DNA of 8,264 bases from the NCBI GenBank assembly GCA_944387905.1, contig CALXGU010000062.1:1-8264 (forward strand), given 5' to 3'. The stretch comes from an uncultured Clostridia bacterium. GTDB lineage: Bacteria; Bacillota; Clostridia; Oscillospirales; QAKW01. The position numbers were made by a program, and so were the translations under genes. Numbering within the stretch: position 1 is the first letter of the stretch; the number at the start of each line of letters is the position of its first letter. The notes under the pieces were generated by a model. That model was given only the letters and a program-made list of their open reading frames with translations. It searched no databases and was not told the origin of the DNA. Positions 1 through 6,748 of the stretch are shown here, one piece after another.

Positions 1-20
1 ATATTTCAAGGAGCTGCAAT

Positions 21-209
21 ATGAAACGGTTGCTGGCATTCATTGCCGCAGTTTTATTATGTGTATTCACGGTGCTGGCATTTCAGGCTGTTGACAAAAA
101 TACAAAACAAGTCGCAGGTTTTCTCGATTCCAACGTATTTTTCGATATACACAAAGAAAACGGACAAACTGTAATCACCATCCTTAACGAACAATTCAAA
201 CTGAGGTAA
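21..209 (+). CDS. Small membrane-anchored or secreted protein of unknown function
   Basis: I do not recognise this 62-residue protein. Residues 2-4 are charged (KRL) and are followed by a hydrophobic stretch over about residues 4-24, so it is either anchored in the membrane by its N-terminus or exported through a signal peptide. There is no lipobox: Cys14 sits inside the hydrophobic core. The remaining 38 residues are polar and mixed, rich in Asn, Lys and Val, with no cysteines. The ATG follows an AAGGAG ribosome binding site at 8-13 with good spacing. Its stop ends two bases before the lepA start codon, and its last codons hold the lepA ribosome binding site, so the two are probably translationally coupled. 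That arrangement supports a real gene. In several Firmicutes the genes before lepA are sporulation genes, but nothing here ties this protein to sporulation. Confidence 0.72.
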   Translation: MKRLLAFIAAVLLCVFTVLAFQAVDKNTKQVAGFLDSNVFFDIHKENGQTVITILNEQFKLR

Positions 210-211
210 AA

Positions 212-2017
212 ATGAGCAAAGAAAATATCCGTAATTTTTCTATAATAGCGCATATAGATCACGGCAAAAGCACTATTGCGGACAGACTTCTGGAATTATG
301 CAATGCCGTGACCACGCGTCAGATGGAGGATCAGCTTCTCGATAATATGGAGCTTGAACGCGAGCGCGGAATAACTATAAAAGCACGCGCGGTTCATCTG
401 GAATACAAAGCTTTTGACGGCAAGGTGTATACGATAAATCTTATTGACACCCCGGGACATGTTGATTTCAATTACGAGGTGTCGCGGGCTCTTGCGGCAT
501 GTGAGGGCGCGGTGCTTGTCGTAGATGCGTCACAGGGTATAGAAGCACAGACCCTTGCCAATACATATATCGCTCTTGACAACAATCTTGAGCTTGTACC
601 GGTAATTAACAAGATCGATCTGCCGTCGGCCGATGCGCAAAGATGCATACACGAAATAGAGGATATAATCGGCATTCCCGCTCAGGATGCGCCGCAGGTT
701 TCAGCCAAAATGAATATAAATATGCCGAGTGTACTGGAAGCAGTCATCAAAAATATACCCGCGCCGTCAGGCGATAAAACCGCGCCGCTGCGCGCGCTTA
801 TCTTTGACAGCTATTACGACAGTTATAAAGGCGTTATTGTATACATCAGAATGATGGACGGCACACTCAAAACCGGTGACAAAATAAAAATGATGGCTAC
901 CGGCGCCGAGTTTGAAGTGGTCGAGTGCGGGTTTATGCGTCCGCTGGAGCTGGAGCAGACGGGTATATTGGAAGCGGGCGACGTCGGATATTTTACCGCG
1001 TCGATAAAAAATGTTGAAAATACACGCGTCGGCGATACCGTGACACACTCGGAAAAGCCGTGCGCCAAGCCGCTTGAAGGATATAAAGAATGCACGCCGA
1101 TGGTCTTTTCCGGTATCTATCCGGCAGACGGCGCTAAATACGATGATCTGAAAGACGCGCTCGCAAAGCTGAAGCTGAACGACGCATCGTTTATGTTTGA
1201 GCCGGAGACATCGGCCGCCTTGGGATTTGGGTTCCGCTGCGGATTTTTAGGGCTGCTGCATATGGAGATAATACAGGAACGGATCGAGCGCGAATTCCTT
1301 CTTGATATCATAACTACCGCGCCTTCAGTATCGTATCTTGTAAAATACACCGACGGTACAAGCCGATATATTTCAAATCCGACAAACTTCCCCGATCCCG
1401 CTGTCATAGCTCAGACACTTGAGCCGTATGTAAAGGCCGATATAATTTCACCCGAAGAGTTTGTCGGCAATATCATGGAGCTGTGTCAGGACAGACGCGG
1501 TATATTCAAGGACATGACATATATAGACACGGGCAGGGTAAATATACATTATGAACTGCCGCTGGGAGAAATAGTTTATGACTTTTTCGACACTCTCAAG
1601 TCACGTACGCGCGGTTATGCGTCTTTAGACTATGAGCTCTCAGACTACAAACCGTCCAAGCTTGTCAAGCTGGATATTCTGCTCAGCGGTCAGGTGGTGG
1701 ATGCGCTTTCATTTATCGTACACACCGACAAGGCCTATCCCCGCGCCCGCAAAATGGCGGAAAAACTCAAGCAACATATACCGCGCCAGCTGTTTGAGAT
1801 CCCCATTCAGGCTGCCGTCGGCGGAAAAATCATAGCGCGCGAGACTGTAAAGGCGCTGAGAAAAGACGTACTTGCAAAGTGCTACGGCGGCGATATAACT
1901 AGAAAAAAGAAACTGCTTGAAAAACAGAAAGAGGGCAAAAAACGTATGCGCAGCCTTGGCAGCGTAGAGGTCCCTCAGGAGGCTTTTATGGCTGTCTTAA
2001 AGCTTGACAGCGATTAA
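212..2017 (+). CDS. lepA: Elongation factor 4 (LepA), ribosome-associated GTPase
   Basis: LepA/EF4 is a cytoplasmic translational GTPase related to EF-G. It binds the ribosome and is thought to act in back-translocation, in recovery of stalled ribosomes or in 30S biogenesis. The 601-residue length matches the family. All G motifs are visible: the P-loop AHIDHGKST at 13-21, switch I RERGITIKA with Thr55, DTPGH at 79-83, NKID at 133-136 and SAK at 164-166. His83 is the residue expected to activate the water. After the G domain come the EF-G-like beta-barrel and alpha/beta domains. The C-terminal end holds the LepA-specific basic segment (DITRKKKLLEKQKEGKKRM), followed by the usual GSVEVPQEAF-type ending. 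The start is supported by GAGG at 203-206, inside the end of the upstream small gene. I see no damage. Confidence 0.98.
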   Translation: MSKENIRNFSIIAHIDHGKSTIADRLLELCNAVTTRQMEDQLLDNMELERERGITIKARAVHLEYKAFDGKVYTINLIDTPGHVDFNYEVSRALAACEGAVLVVDASQGIEAQTLANTYIALDNNLELVPVINKIDLPSADAQRCIHEIEDIIGIPAQDAPQVSAKMNINMPSVLEAVIKNIPAPSGDKTAPLRALIFDSYYDSYKGVIVYIRMMDGTLKTGDKIKMMATGAEFEVVECGFMRPLELEQTGILEAGDVGYFTASIKNVENTRVGDTVTHSEKPCAKPLEGYKECTPMVFSGIYPADGAKYDDLKDALAKLKLNDASFMFEPETSAALGFGFRCGFLGLLHMEIIQERIEREFLLDIITTAPSVSYLVKYTDGTSRYISNPTNFPDPAVIAQTLEPYVKADIISPEEFVGNIMELCQDRRGIFKDMTYIDTGRVNIHYELPLGEIVYDFFDTLKSRTRGYASLDYELSDYKPSKLVKLDILLSGQVVDALSFIVHTDKAYPRARKMAEKLKQHIPRQLFEIPIQAAVGGKIIARETVKALRKDVLAKCYGGDITRKKKLLEKQKEGKKRMRSLGSVEVPQEAFMAVLKLDSD

Positions 2018-2044
2018 TATTATAGAGAAAACGGAGCATTAAAT

Positions 2045-2524
2045 ATGCGTATTTCAGTCAAAGGAATAACTACAAGCGCGGTGATCGCAGCAGCATACGT
2101 AGTACTGACACTGCCGTTTGCTTCAGTGGCATTCGGTCCGGTACAGTTCAGGGCAGCGGAGGCATTTACTCTGCTTCCGTTTCTGTCGCCGTATGCCATT
2201 TACGGCGTATTTATCGGTTGCTTTGTATCAAATATGCTTTTTTCCACACCGATAGATATGATCGTGGGCAGTCTGGCAACACTTGCCGCCGCGTTCCTTA
2301 CATATAAATGCAAAAAAATATATATTGCCGCCGTGCCGCCTGTTGTCATAAACGCTCTTGTAATAGGCACGATGCTTGCGGTAATGGCGGATAACTTCAC
2401 CCCTCCTCTGCTTTTAAGCTATATGGGCAGCATTGCGCTTTCGCAGTTTATTGTTTGCTTTATACTCGGTATACCTCTTACAAAGCTTTTGCAGAAATAC
2501 AAAATAGACAAATATATGAAATAA
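2045..2524 (+). CDS. queT: QueT-family queuosine-precursor transporter (substrate-binding membrane subunit)
   Basis: The 159-residue protein is very hydrophobic, with about five membrane segments. It carries the family pattern near its N-terminus: FGPVQFRAAEAF at about 30-41, then a Pro-Tyr-Ala loop and the segment DMIVGSLATLAAAFLT. These match the QueT family as I remember it. QueT proteins are S-components of ECF-type importers and are assigned to uptake of queuosine precursors (preQ0, preQ1 or queuine), which feed tRNA wobble-base modification. The shared ECF energising module is not in this window. The gene starts 27 bases after lepA, with CGGAG at 2032-2036 as ribosome binding site, so it probably shares the lepA transcript. 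queT genes in Firmicutes are often controlled by a preQ1 riboswitch, but the gap here is too short for one. The family call is firm; the exact substrate is inferred. Confidence 0.85.
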   Translation: MRISVKGITTSAVIAAAYVVLTLPFASVAFGPVQFRAAEAFTLLPFLSPYAIYGVFIGCFVSNMLFSTPIDMIVGSLATLAAAFLTYKCKKIYIAAVPPVVINALVIGTMLAVMADNFTPPLLLSYMGSIALSQFIVCFILGIPLTKLLQKYKIDKYMK

Positions 2525-2525
2525 T

Positions 2526-2570
2526 AATAAAAGGGAAAATGACGTATGCCAACACATTTTCCCTTTTATT
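2526..2570 (+). terminator. Rho-independent terminator after queT
   Basis: A perfect 16-base-pair stem forms between 2526-2541 and 2555-2570, around a 13-base loop. The core is AAAAGGGAAAATG paired with its exact complement. The stem begins just after the queT stop codon. The T-run sits inside the right arm, so the hairpin reads as a terminator from either strand. It closes the lepA-queT unit. Confidence 0.85.
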
Positions 2571-2577
2571 GATGCAG

Positions 2578-2605
2578 TTGTTTTAAATCGACACAAAATT
2601 ATAAT
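2578..2605 (+). promoter_or_regulatory. Sigma-70-type promoter for the TetR membrane module
   Basis: A TTGTTT box at 2578-2583 lies 16 bases before a perfect TATAAT box at 2600-2605. Transcription would start near 2612 and give a leader of about 75 bases before the first gene. It lies directly after the queT terminator and is the only good promoter candidate I see in the gap. Confidence 0.6.
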
Positions 2606-2642
2606 CGTGTTGTTCAGTTTCGTAAACGGATCCTTTAAAATT

Positions 2643-2670
2643 AAAGTATCAGCTGATGCTGAAATACTTT
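2643..2670 (+). promoter_or_regulatory. Leader hairpin or operator just before the ribosome binding site
   Basis: The inverted repeat AAAGTATCAGC (2643-2653) and GCTGAAATACTTT (2658-2670) forms an 11-base-pair stem with a four-base loop and a two-base bulge at 2662-2663. It is followed by TT and then the AAGGAG ribosome binding site at 2673-2678. It could act as DNA, as an operator for the TetR protein encoded in this unit. It could also act as RNA, as a hairpin that limits ribosome access or ends transcription weakly at the T-run 2668-2672. The sequence does not decide between these. Confidence 0.45.
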
Positions 2671-2686
2671 TTAAGGAGAAAGCGAT

Positions 2687-3046
2687 ATGAACACTGATAA
2701 AATTTACGCCCAGGCCATTGCAAACGAGTACGCGCCTAAAGATACTTCAAAGGTGGTGGCTTTAAAGAAGCTGGACAGAAAAGCGAAAAGCAAAGCCCAT
2801 ATCTTTGCTTATACCTTCGGCACCGCAATGGCTCTTATTCTCGGTACGGGAATGTGTATTTCAATGAATGTTATCGGCGATAAAAGCGCCTTTATGACGA
2901 TTGCCGGCATTATTATAGGCTGCATCGGCATAGCAGGCATAAGCATCAATTTCCCGATTTATAAAAAACTGCTTGAAAGCGGTAAAAAGCAGTATGCGTT
3001 TGAAATCATTCAGCTTGCAAAACAAATATGCGATCAGGCAGAATAA
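2687..3046 (+). CDS. Small two-segment membrane protein, first gene of the TetR module
   Basis: This 119-residue protein has no function I can assign. It opens with a polar, lysine-rich region (residues 1-36, including the run KKLDRKAKSKA). Two hydrophobic segments follow at about 37-60 and 67-89, the second rich in Ile and Gly. The C-terminal tail is amphipathic (about 90-119, starting PIYKKLLESGKKQYAFE), so a hairpin membrane protein with both ends in the cytoplasm is likely. I recall very similar proteins next to TetR regulators in many Clostridia. Some database entries name them dihydropteridine reductase, but nothing here resembles a reductase fold or a nucleotide-binding motif, so I reject that name. 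The ATG has a strong AAGGAG site at 2673-2678. The TetR gene follows after 21 bases, so the two share a transcript. Confidence 0.85.
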   Translation: MNTDKIYAQAIANEYAPKDTSKVVALKKLDRKAKSKAHIFAYTFGTAMALILGTGMCISMNVIGDKSAFMTIAGIIIGCIGIAGISINFPIYKKLLESGKKQYAFEIIQLAKQICDQAE

Positions 3047-3067
3047 TTCATAAAGAGAGGACAGCAT

Positions 3068-3667
3068 ATGAATAAATCGGAAAGTAAATATTTCAATACT
3101 GCCCTACTTATGGATGAAGCGCTCATCTCTTTGCTGGCAGTCAAAGATCTGGAATATATCACAATAAAAGAGATCTGCAAAAAAGCAGGAGTAAACAGAT
3201 CTACTTTCTATCTGCACTACGATACTGTTGCAGACCTGGCAAACGAGGCGCTGGAAACAGTCAACAGGCGTTTTTTGTCTTATTTCGATCAGAACGCAAA
3301 AATCATTTCCGACAATATTTCGGAAAAGGAGCCCAAAGATCTTATTTTTATTACGCAAGACTATTTAAAGCCTTATCTGCAATTCATATACGATAATAAA
3401 AATGTATACCGTGCCGCTTTCTGCAGTCCTAACGGAATGCAGGCAAATACTCGCTTTCGTTATCTGAAAGAGCATATACTGACACCGATTTTATCGAAAT
3501 TTGAGATACCTGAGTCGGTTCATAAATATTATATAGCTTATTACATACAGGGAATAACCGCAATAATAAAAGTATGGCTGAATTCAGACTGCACCGACGC
3601 AGTCGATACAATAGCCGACCTGATAGAGCAATGCGTCAGACCGCTGTACGACAGCAAGGACTGCTGA
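3068..3667 (+). CDS. TetR/AcrR-family transcriptional regulator
   Basis: The protein is a 199-residue helical regulator of usual TetR length. The N-terminal DNA-binding part spans about residues 10-55, and its helix-turn-helix is TIKEICKKAGVNRSTFYLHY at about 32-51, the typical TetR pattern ending in the F-Y-x-H-Y signature. The rest (about 60-199) is the ligand-binding and dimerisation region. It has a long helix starting near NEALETVNRRF and aromatic-rich helices resembling the C-terminal domain found with this N-terminus in Clostridia. The ribosome binding site is AGAGAGGA at about 3054-3061. It lies between two membrane-protein genes, 21 bases after one and one base before the next. The simplest reading is a repressor that controls its own operon, perhaps through the inverted repeat at 2643-2670. 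The ligand is unknown. Confidence 0.93.
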   Translation: MNKSESKYFNTALLMDEALISLLAVKDLEYITIKEICKKAGVNRSTFYLHYDTVADLANEALETVNRRFLSYFDQNAKIISDNISEKEPKDLIFITQDYLKPYLQFIYDNKNVYRAAFCSPNGMQANTRFRYLKEHILTPILSKFEIPESVHKYYIAYYIQGITAIIKVWLNSDCTDAVDTIADLIEQCVRPLYDSKDC

Positions 3668-3668
3668 T

Positions 3669-4358
3669 ATGGCAGATAAAACACTGTTCGATAAAATAAA
3701 AACCGCCGTGGTCAAATGCAAAAACGACTACAGCCTCAATACGATTATAAGCTCTGCCGTTTCTTTTCTTCTCACTGTTTTGTTTGCTTTGTACAATGGA
3801 TTTTTAGGTATTATTTTATCTTCTCTGTGGCATACGGGGATATTTGTATTTTATATGCTGCTTGTTGTCATACGCGGACTCATACTCGCGGGAGAAAGAA
3901 AGAGCAGTCAGAAAAATGATATTGACAGACAGGATATCAGACACAAGACGTTTATCGTCAGTTCAATTATGCTGTTGCTGCTCAACCTGTCGCTGATTTG
4001 CCCTATCGCAATGATGGCAAGATTTGAAAAGCCTGTAAACGCAAAGCTTATCCCGGCTATTGCCATGGCGGCTTATACCACATATAAGGTAACGGCATCA
4101 TCCGTTCATATATTTAAACAAAAGCGGATAAAACATAACGATATCTTAGTCTCAGAATTACGTATAATCGGCTTTATAGACGCACTGGTTTCCATACTTA
4201 CGCTTCAGAATACTCTTATAATGGCAGAAAACAGTGATTCAGATGCCGATATGATTGCCCTGTCCGCCGCCACAAGTGCAATAGTTTATATCGTAATAGT
4301 TATTATCACGATACATCTGATAGCTTCGGGAATTAAGCGGGTAAAAAAGAAAGACTGA
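3669..4358 (+). CDS. Multi-pass membrane protein of unknown function, last gene of the TetR module
   Basis: This 229-residue protein has about six predicted membrane segments, at roughly 24-47, 54-75, 94-117, 123-140, 165-182 and 196-220. A charged cytoplasmic loop (about 75-93, with many Lys, Arg, Asp and Gln) separates the second and third, and the protein ends in the basic tail IKRVKKKD. I see no transporter signature, ATP-binding site or metal-binding motif. The ATG lies one base after the TetR stop codon, so translation is probably coupled to the regulator. The constant company of a small membrane protein and a TetR regulator suggests that the two membrane proteins work in the same process, such as an envelope response or efflux. 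That is inference from position only. Confidence 0.85.
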   Translation: MADKTLFDKIKTAVVKCKNDYSLNTIISSAVSFLLTVLFALYNGFLGIILSSLWHTGIFVFYMLLVVIRGLILAGERKSSQKNDIDRQDIRHKTFIVSSIMLLLLNLSLICPIAMMARFEKPVNAKLIPAIAMAAYTTYKVTASSVHIFKQKRIKHNDILVSELRIIGFIDALVSILTLQNTLIMAENSDSDADMIALSAATSAIVYIVIVIITIHLIASGIKRVKKKD

Positions 4359-4374
4359 TGTTTTGCCGTCAATC

Positions 4375-4410
4375 AAACAAGGAGCCGTTTATATAAACGG
4401 CTCCTTGTTT
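4375..4410. terminator. Bidirectional hairpin terminator between convergent operons
   Basis: A perfect 36-base palindrome is centred between 4392 and 4393. Its GC core is GGAGCCGTTT, flanked by an A-run on the left and a T-run on the right. On the plus strand it is followed by TTAATATT; on the minus strand it ends in a shorter T-rich tail. It lies 16 bases after the membrane-protein stop and about 25 bases beyond the end of the ABC ATPase on the other strand, so it can serve both operons. Confidence 0.88.
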
Positions 4411-4435
4411 TAATATTCATTTGATTTAAAAGTTT

Positions 4436-4992
4436 TCATTTCAGCTCTATTATTCTGTCGGCTATTTCCAGCTCACGGCTGCTGTGCGTCACAAAGATGA
4501 CCTGTCGGTCTGAGCTCGTGAGCATTCAAGCATATCGTCGCGTATGTTTTGATCAAGAGCTGAGAACGGCTCATCCAGCAGCAAAAGCTCGCTGTCGTAT
4601 GCAAGAGCTCTTGCAAACGCGACCCTTTGTTTCATGCCTCCTGACAGCTGATCGGGGTACTTGTCAAATTCGTCTATGCCTACCTTTGAAAGCAGCTGCT
4701 TTGAAAGCTCTGCCGACTCTTTGCTGTCGTCTGTAACTATATTCACGTTTTCAAGAGCGGTAAGCCACGGAAAAAGCCGAGGCTCCTGAAACATTACGGA
4801 TATTTTTTTGTCACAGATAAATTTCCCGCTCTGAGGCTTTATAAGACCTGCGGCAACTGACAGCAAAGTGGTCTTGCCGCTTCCGGAAGGTCCGGTCACA
4901 GCAGTTATACGGTCATTTGAAACATCGGCGCAAAAACTGTCAAGTACCGTCTTTTGCCCGAATTTGACCGTTATATTATCAAACAGCACCAT
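4436..4992 (-). CDS. ABC transporter ATPase (nitrate/sulfonate/thiamine-precursor type) with an apparent frameshift
   Basis: This is the ATP-hydrolysing subunit of the importer, acting on the cytoplasmic face with the permease. Walker A GPSGSGKTT is at residues 34-42, the Q-loop Gln69 lies in MFQEPRLFPW, the signature LSGGMKQR is at 116-123, Walker B with DEP is at 140-142, and the D-loop SALD is at 144-147. Read straight through, the frame leaves the family pattern after Glu156 (codon 4525-4527) and stops at 4489. The missing end lies in another frame: 28 residues from 4520 down to the stop at 4436-4438, including RQVIFVTHSSREL with the switch histidine at 4484-4486. One extra base near 4524/4525 would join the two parts into a compact 185-residue protein. 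Either the gene is damaged or the assembly lost a base. The ATG lies one base after the permease stop. Confidence 0.85.
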
Positions 4993-4993
4993 T

Positions 4994-5749
4994 TTACTCG
5001 CCCTGCCTTTCGTATTTTTTACCGGCGCGGGAAAGCGCTGCGCATAAAATATATTCTATCACTACACTGAGTATTATAACTACGGCGCTCCAGGCAAAAA
5101 GATCCGTAGTTTCAAGGTACATCTTGCTTGAATATATCATTTTGCCGATAGACACCGCCGGAACCGCCAGTACCTCCGCGGCTACTCCCGCCTTCCATGC
5201 CAGTCCCAGACAGGACCGGCATGCCGACAGAAAATACGGGAAAACAGACGGTATGTACAGCCTGCGTATCTTTTTTACTGCCGAAAAACCAAAACAGTAC
5301 GCCACCTGTACAAGGCCTCTGTTTATAGTCGATATACCTGCGCTCACATTGGAAAACACAACGGGCAGCGCGATAAGAACCGTTATAAACGCGGGCAGAA
5401 TGTCTCGGTTTATCCATAATAGAGCAAGCATGATAAAAGATGCGACGGGCGTCGCCTTTATAATATTGACAGCCGGAGCTATAAGCGCATTCGCCAGCCT
5501 GTACCTGCTGCTCAGAACCGCGGCTATAACTCCCAGTACAAGTGCCGCAGCGATCCCTGCCAGTATACGCAAAAGCGATACACACGCTATATGCCAGAAT
5601 CTCAGCGTACCGCACAGCTCTGCGAGCCGCTTCAGCACAAGATACGGTCCGGGCAGCAATAGCGGGCTTGCGACAAAATATGAAATTATCTGCCACACCG
5701 ACAGCCAGAATGCGGCAGATAATATATTTGTAAAAACTTTTCTTTTCAA
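4994..5749 (-). CDS. ABC transporter permease, SsuC/TauC type
   Basis: This 251-residue inner-membrane subunit of an importer has about six hydrophobic segments, the usual size for the binding-protein-dependent permease family. The cytoplasmic coupling loop appears as VAYCFGFSAVKKIRRLYIPS followed by a Phe-Pro pair, which corresponds to the EAA loop (A...G...........P), with the conserved Gly. A motif ATPVASFIMLALLW upstream of it is also typical of permeases for nitrate, sulfonate or thiamine precursors. Translation appears to begin at a TTG codon (5747-5749) directly next to the TAA stop of the lipoprotein gene. There is no ATG within the first part of the frame and no strong ribosome binding site, so it probably depends on coupling. 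The ATPase follows after one base. Substrate unknown. Confidence 0.93.
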   Translation of the reverse strand: MKRKVFTNILSAAFWLSVWQIISYFVASPLLLPGPYLVLKRLAELCGTLRFWHIACVSLLRILAGIAAALVLGVIAAVLSSRYRLANALIAPAVNIIKATPVASFIMLALLWINRDILPAFITVLIALPVVFSNVSAGISTINRGLVQVAYCFGFSAVKKIRRLYIPSVFPYFLSACRSCLGLAWKAGVAAEVLAVPAVSIGKMIYSSKMYLETTDLFAWSAVVIILSVVIEYILCAALSRAGKKYERQGE

Positions 5750-6733
5750 TTATCCGATATAATAGATATCGTCTGAGGGAAGCGACCCGCCTACAGACGC
5801 GGGATCCGCGTCTAAGAGCACCTGATAAAATTTAGACAGCGCCGTCTTCATTTCCTCGCCCGCTATATAGCAGAGGTTGCAGTTGGGTATTGCTTTTTCG
5901 GCGACCTGTGCCTTTTCAAATATACCGTGTTCCGCTATCATTTCGGATGCCTCGGCAGGATTCTCATTTACAAAATTTACCGAAGCGCTGTATTCCTCCA
6001 AAAACTTATTGAGTTCCTGCGGATTTTCCTCGGCGAATTTCTTTGTGACAACTATACAGCCCTGCATAAGCGAATTTTGTTCCGCGACCTTATCCCATTC
6101 CTCTGTAAGATCCAGTGCTACGCGCAGATCGGAGTTTGCTGATTTTGCGATAGTGACCATCGGCTCAGGCAAAACGGCTATTTCAACCTGCCCGCTTGCC
6201 GCCGCGGTGCGCAGATCAGCAGGTGCGTTATATGTGAAATCAAGTGTTACGTCCTTTCCGACCTCAAGTCCGTTCTGCTCGCACAAAAATGCCGTTACAT
6301 ATTCGGGATTAGAGCCCTGACCCGGTACATAGATCGTCTTTCCCTTCAGATCGGCAAAGCTGTTTACCGTATCTCCGTTTTCAACGATATACAGTACTCC
6401 CAGAGTGTTTACAGCCGCGACCTTGACATTACCGCCGGTCTTGTTGTATACAACAGCAGCGGCGTTTGTGGGAAGCGCAGCTATATCGACGCTGCCGTTT
6501 ATCAACGCCGAATTTACTACAGATGCATCACTCTCGACAGAGAACTTATAATTCAGACTTGCGCTGCCGTTGGCACTGTCATCTATAAGCTTTGCGGCTC
6601 CGAAACCTGTGGTGCCGTTCAGTACCATTACTGATATTTCCTTTTCTGTATCAAGCGCAGGCGTCTGCGAACATGATACGAGCGCTAACGCCATTACTAC
6701 AACGATCAATAACAAAAACAGTCTCTTTTTCAT
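5750..6733 (-). CDS. ABC transporter substrate-binding lipoprotein (NMT1/SsuA-like)
   Basis: The product captures a small ligand outside the cell and hands it to the permease. From the start at 6733 it has 327 residues. It begins MKKRLFLLLIVVV and reaches the lipobox LVSC with Cys21 as the lipidated residue. The mature part is a periplasmic-binding-protein fold of the NMT1/SsuA group: a beta-strand with ISVMVLNG, a GSVDIAALPTNAA segment, FADLKGKTIYVPGQGS and a second-lobe EIAVLPEPM motif. I prefer this start to the longer frame opening at 6778 for two reasons. It gives a clean signal peptide, and AGGAGG at 6743-6748 precedes it with good spacing, whereas the longer form would overlap the regulator. 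Its ligand cannot be read from the sequence; thiamine precursors, sulfonates and nitrate are all possible in this family. Two cysteines at about 285 and 288 form a CxxC. Confidence 0.93.
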   Translation of the reverse strand: MKKRLFLLLIVVVMALALVSCSQTPALDTEKEISVMVLNGTTGFGAAKLIDDSANGSASLNYKFSVESDASVVNSALINGSVDIAALPTNAAAVVYNKTGGNVKVAAVNTLGVLYIVENGDTVNSFADLKGKTIYVPGQGSNPEYVTAFLCEQNGLEVGKDVTLDFTYNAPADLRTAAASGQVEIAVLPEPMVTIAKSANSDLRVALDLTEEWDKVAEQNSLMQGCIVVTKKFAEENPQELNKFLEEYSASVNFVNENPAEASEMIAEHGIFEKAQVAEKAIPNCNLCYIAGEEMKTALSKFYQVLLDADPASVGGSLPSDDIYYIG

Positions 6734-6742
6734 TCTTTTGTT

Positions 6743-6748
6743 CCTCCT
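6743..6748 (-). promoter_or_regulatory. Ribosome binding site of the lipoprotein gene, overlapping the regulator's stop codon
   Basis: AGGAGG on the minus strand shares two bases with the TAG stop codon of the Crp/Fnr gene (6747-6749), and nine bases separate it from the ATG at 6731-6733. It fixes the start of the lipoprotein gene and ties its translation to the regulator gene. Confidence 0.8.

Noticed and set aside
767..1407. Several minus-strand open frames of about 90 codons inside lepA
   Set aside because: They are antisense to a fully conserved gene, have no start signals, and overlap one another in different phases.
4480..4530. Programmed ribosomal frameshift in the ATPase
   Set aside because: There is no slippery heptamer, internal ribosome-like stimulator or obvious downstream structure at the junction, so a deletion or assembly error is simpler.
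5112..5696. 194-codon minus-strand frame overlapping the permease in another phase
   Set aside because: It lies wholly inside the permease gene, is rich in Cys, Arg and Gly as expected of a shifted reading, and shows no membrane or domain pattern.
5124..5762. Long 212-codon plus-strand open frame opposite the permease
   Set aside because: It is antisense to a clear permease with proper motifs, has no ribosome binding site or recognisable domain, and its composition is that of a shadow frame.
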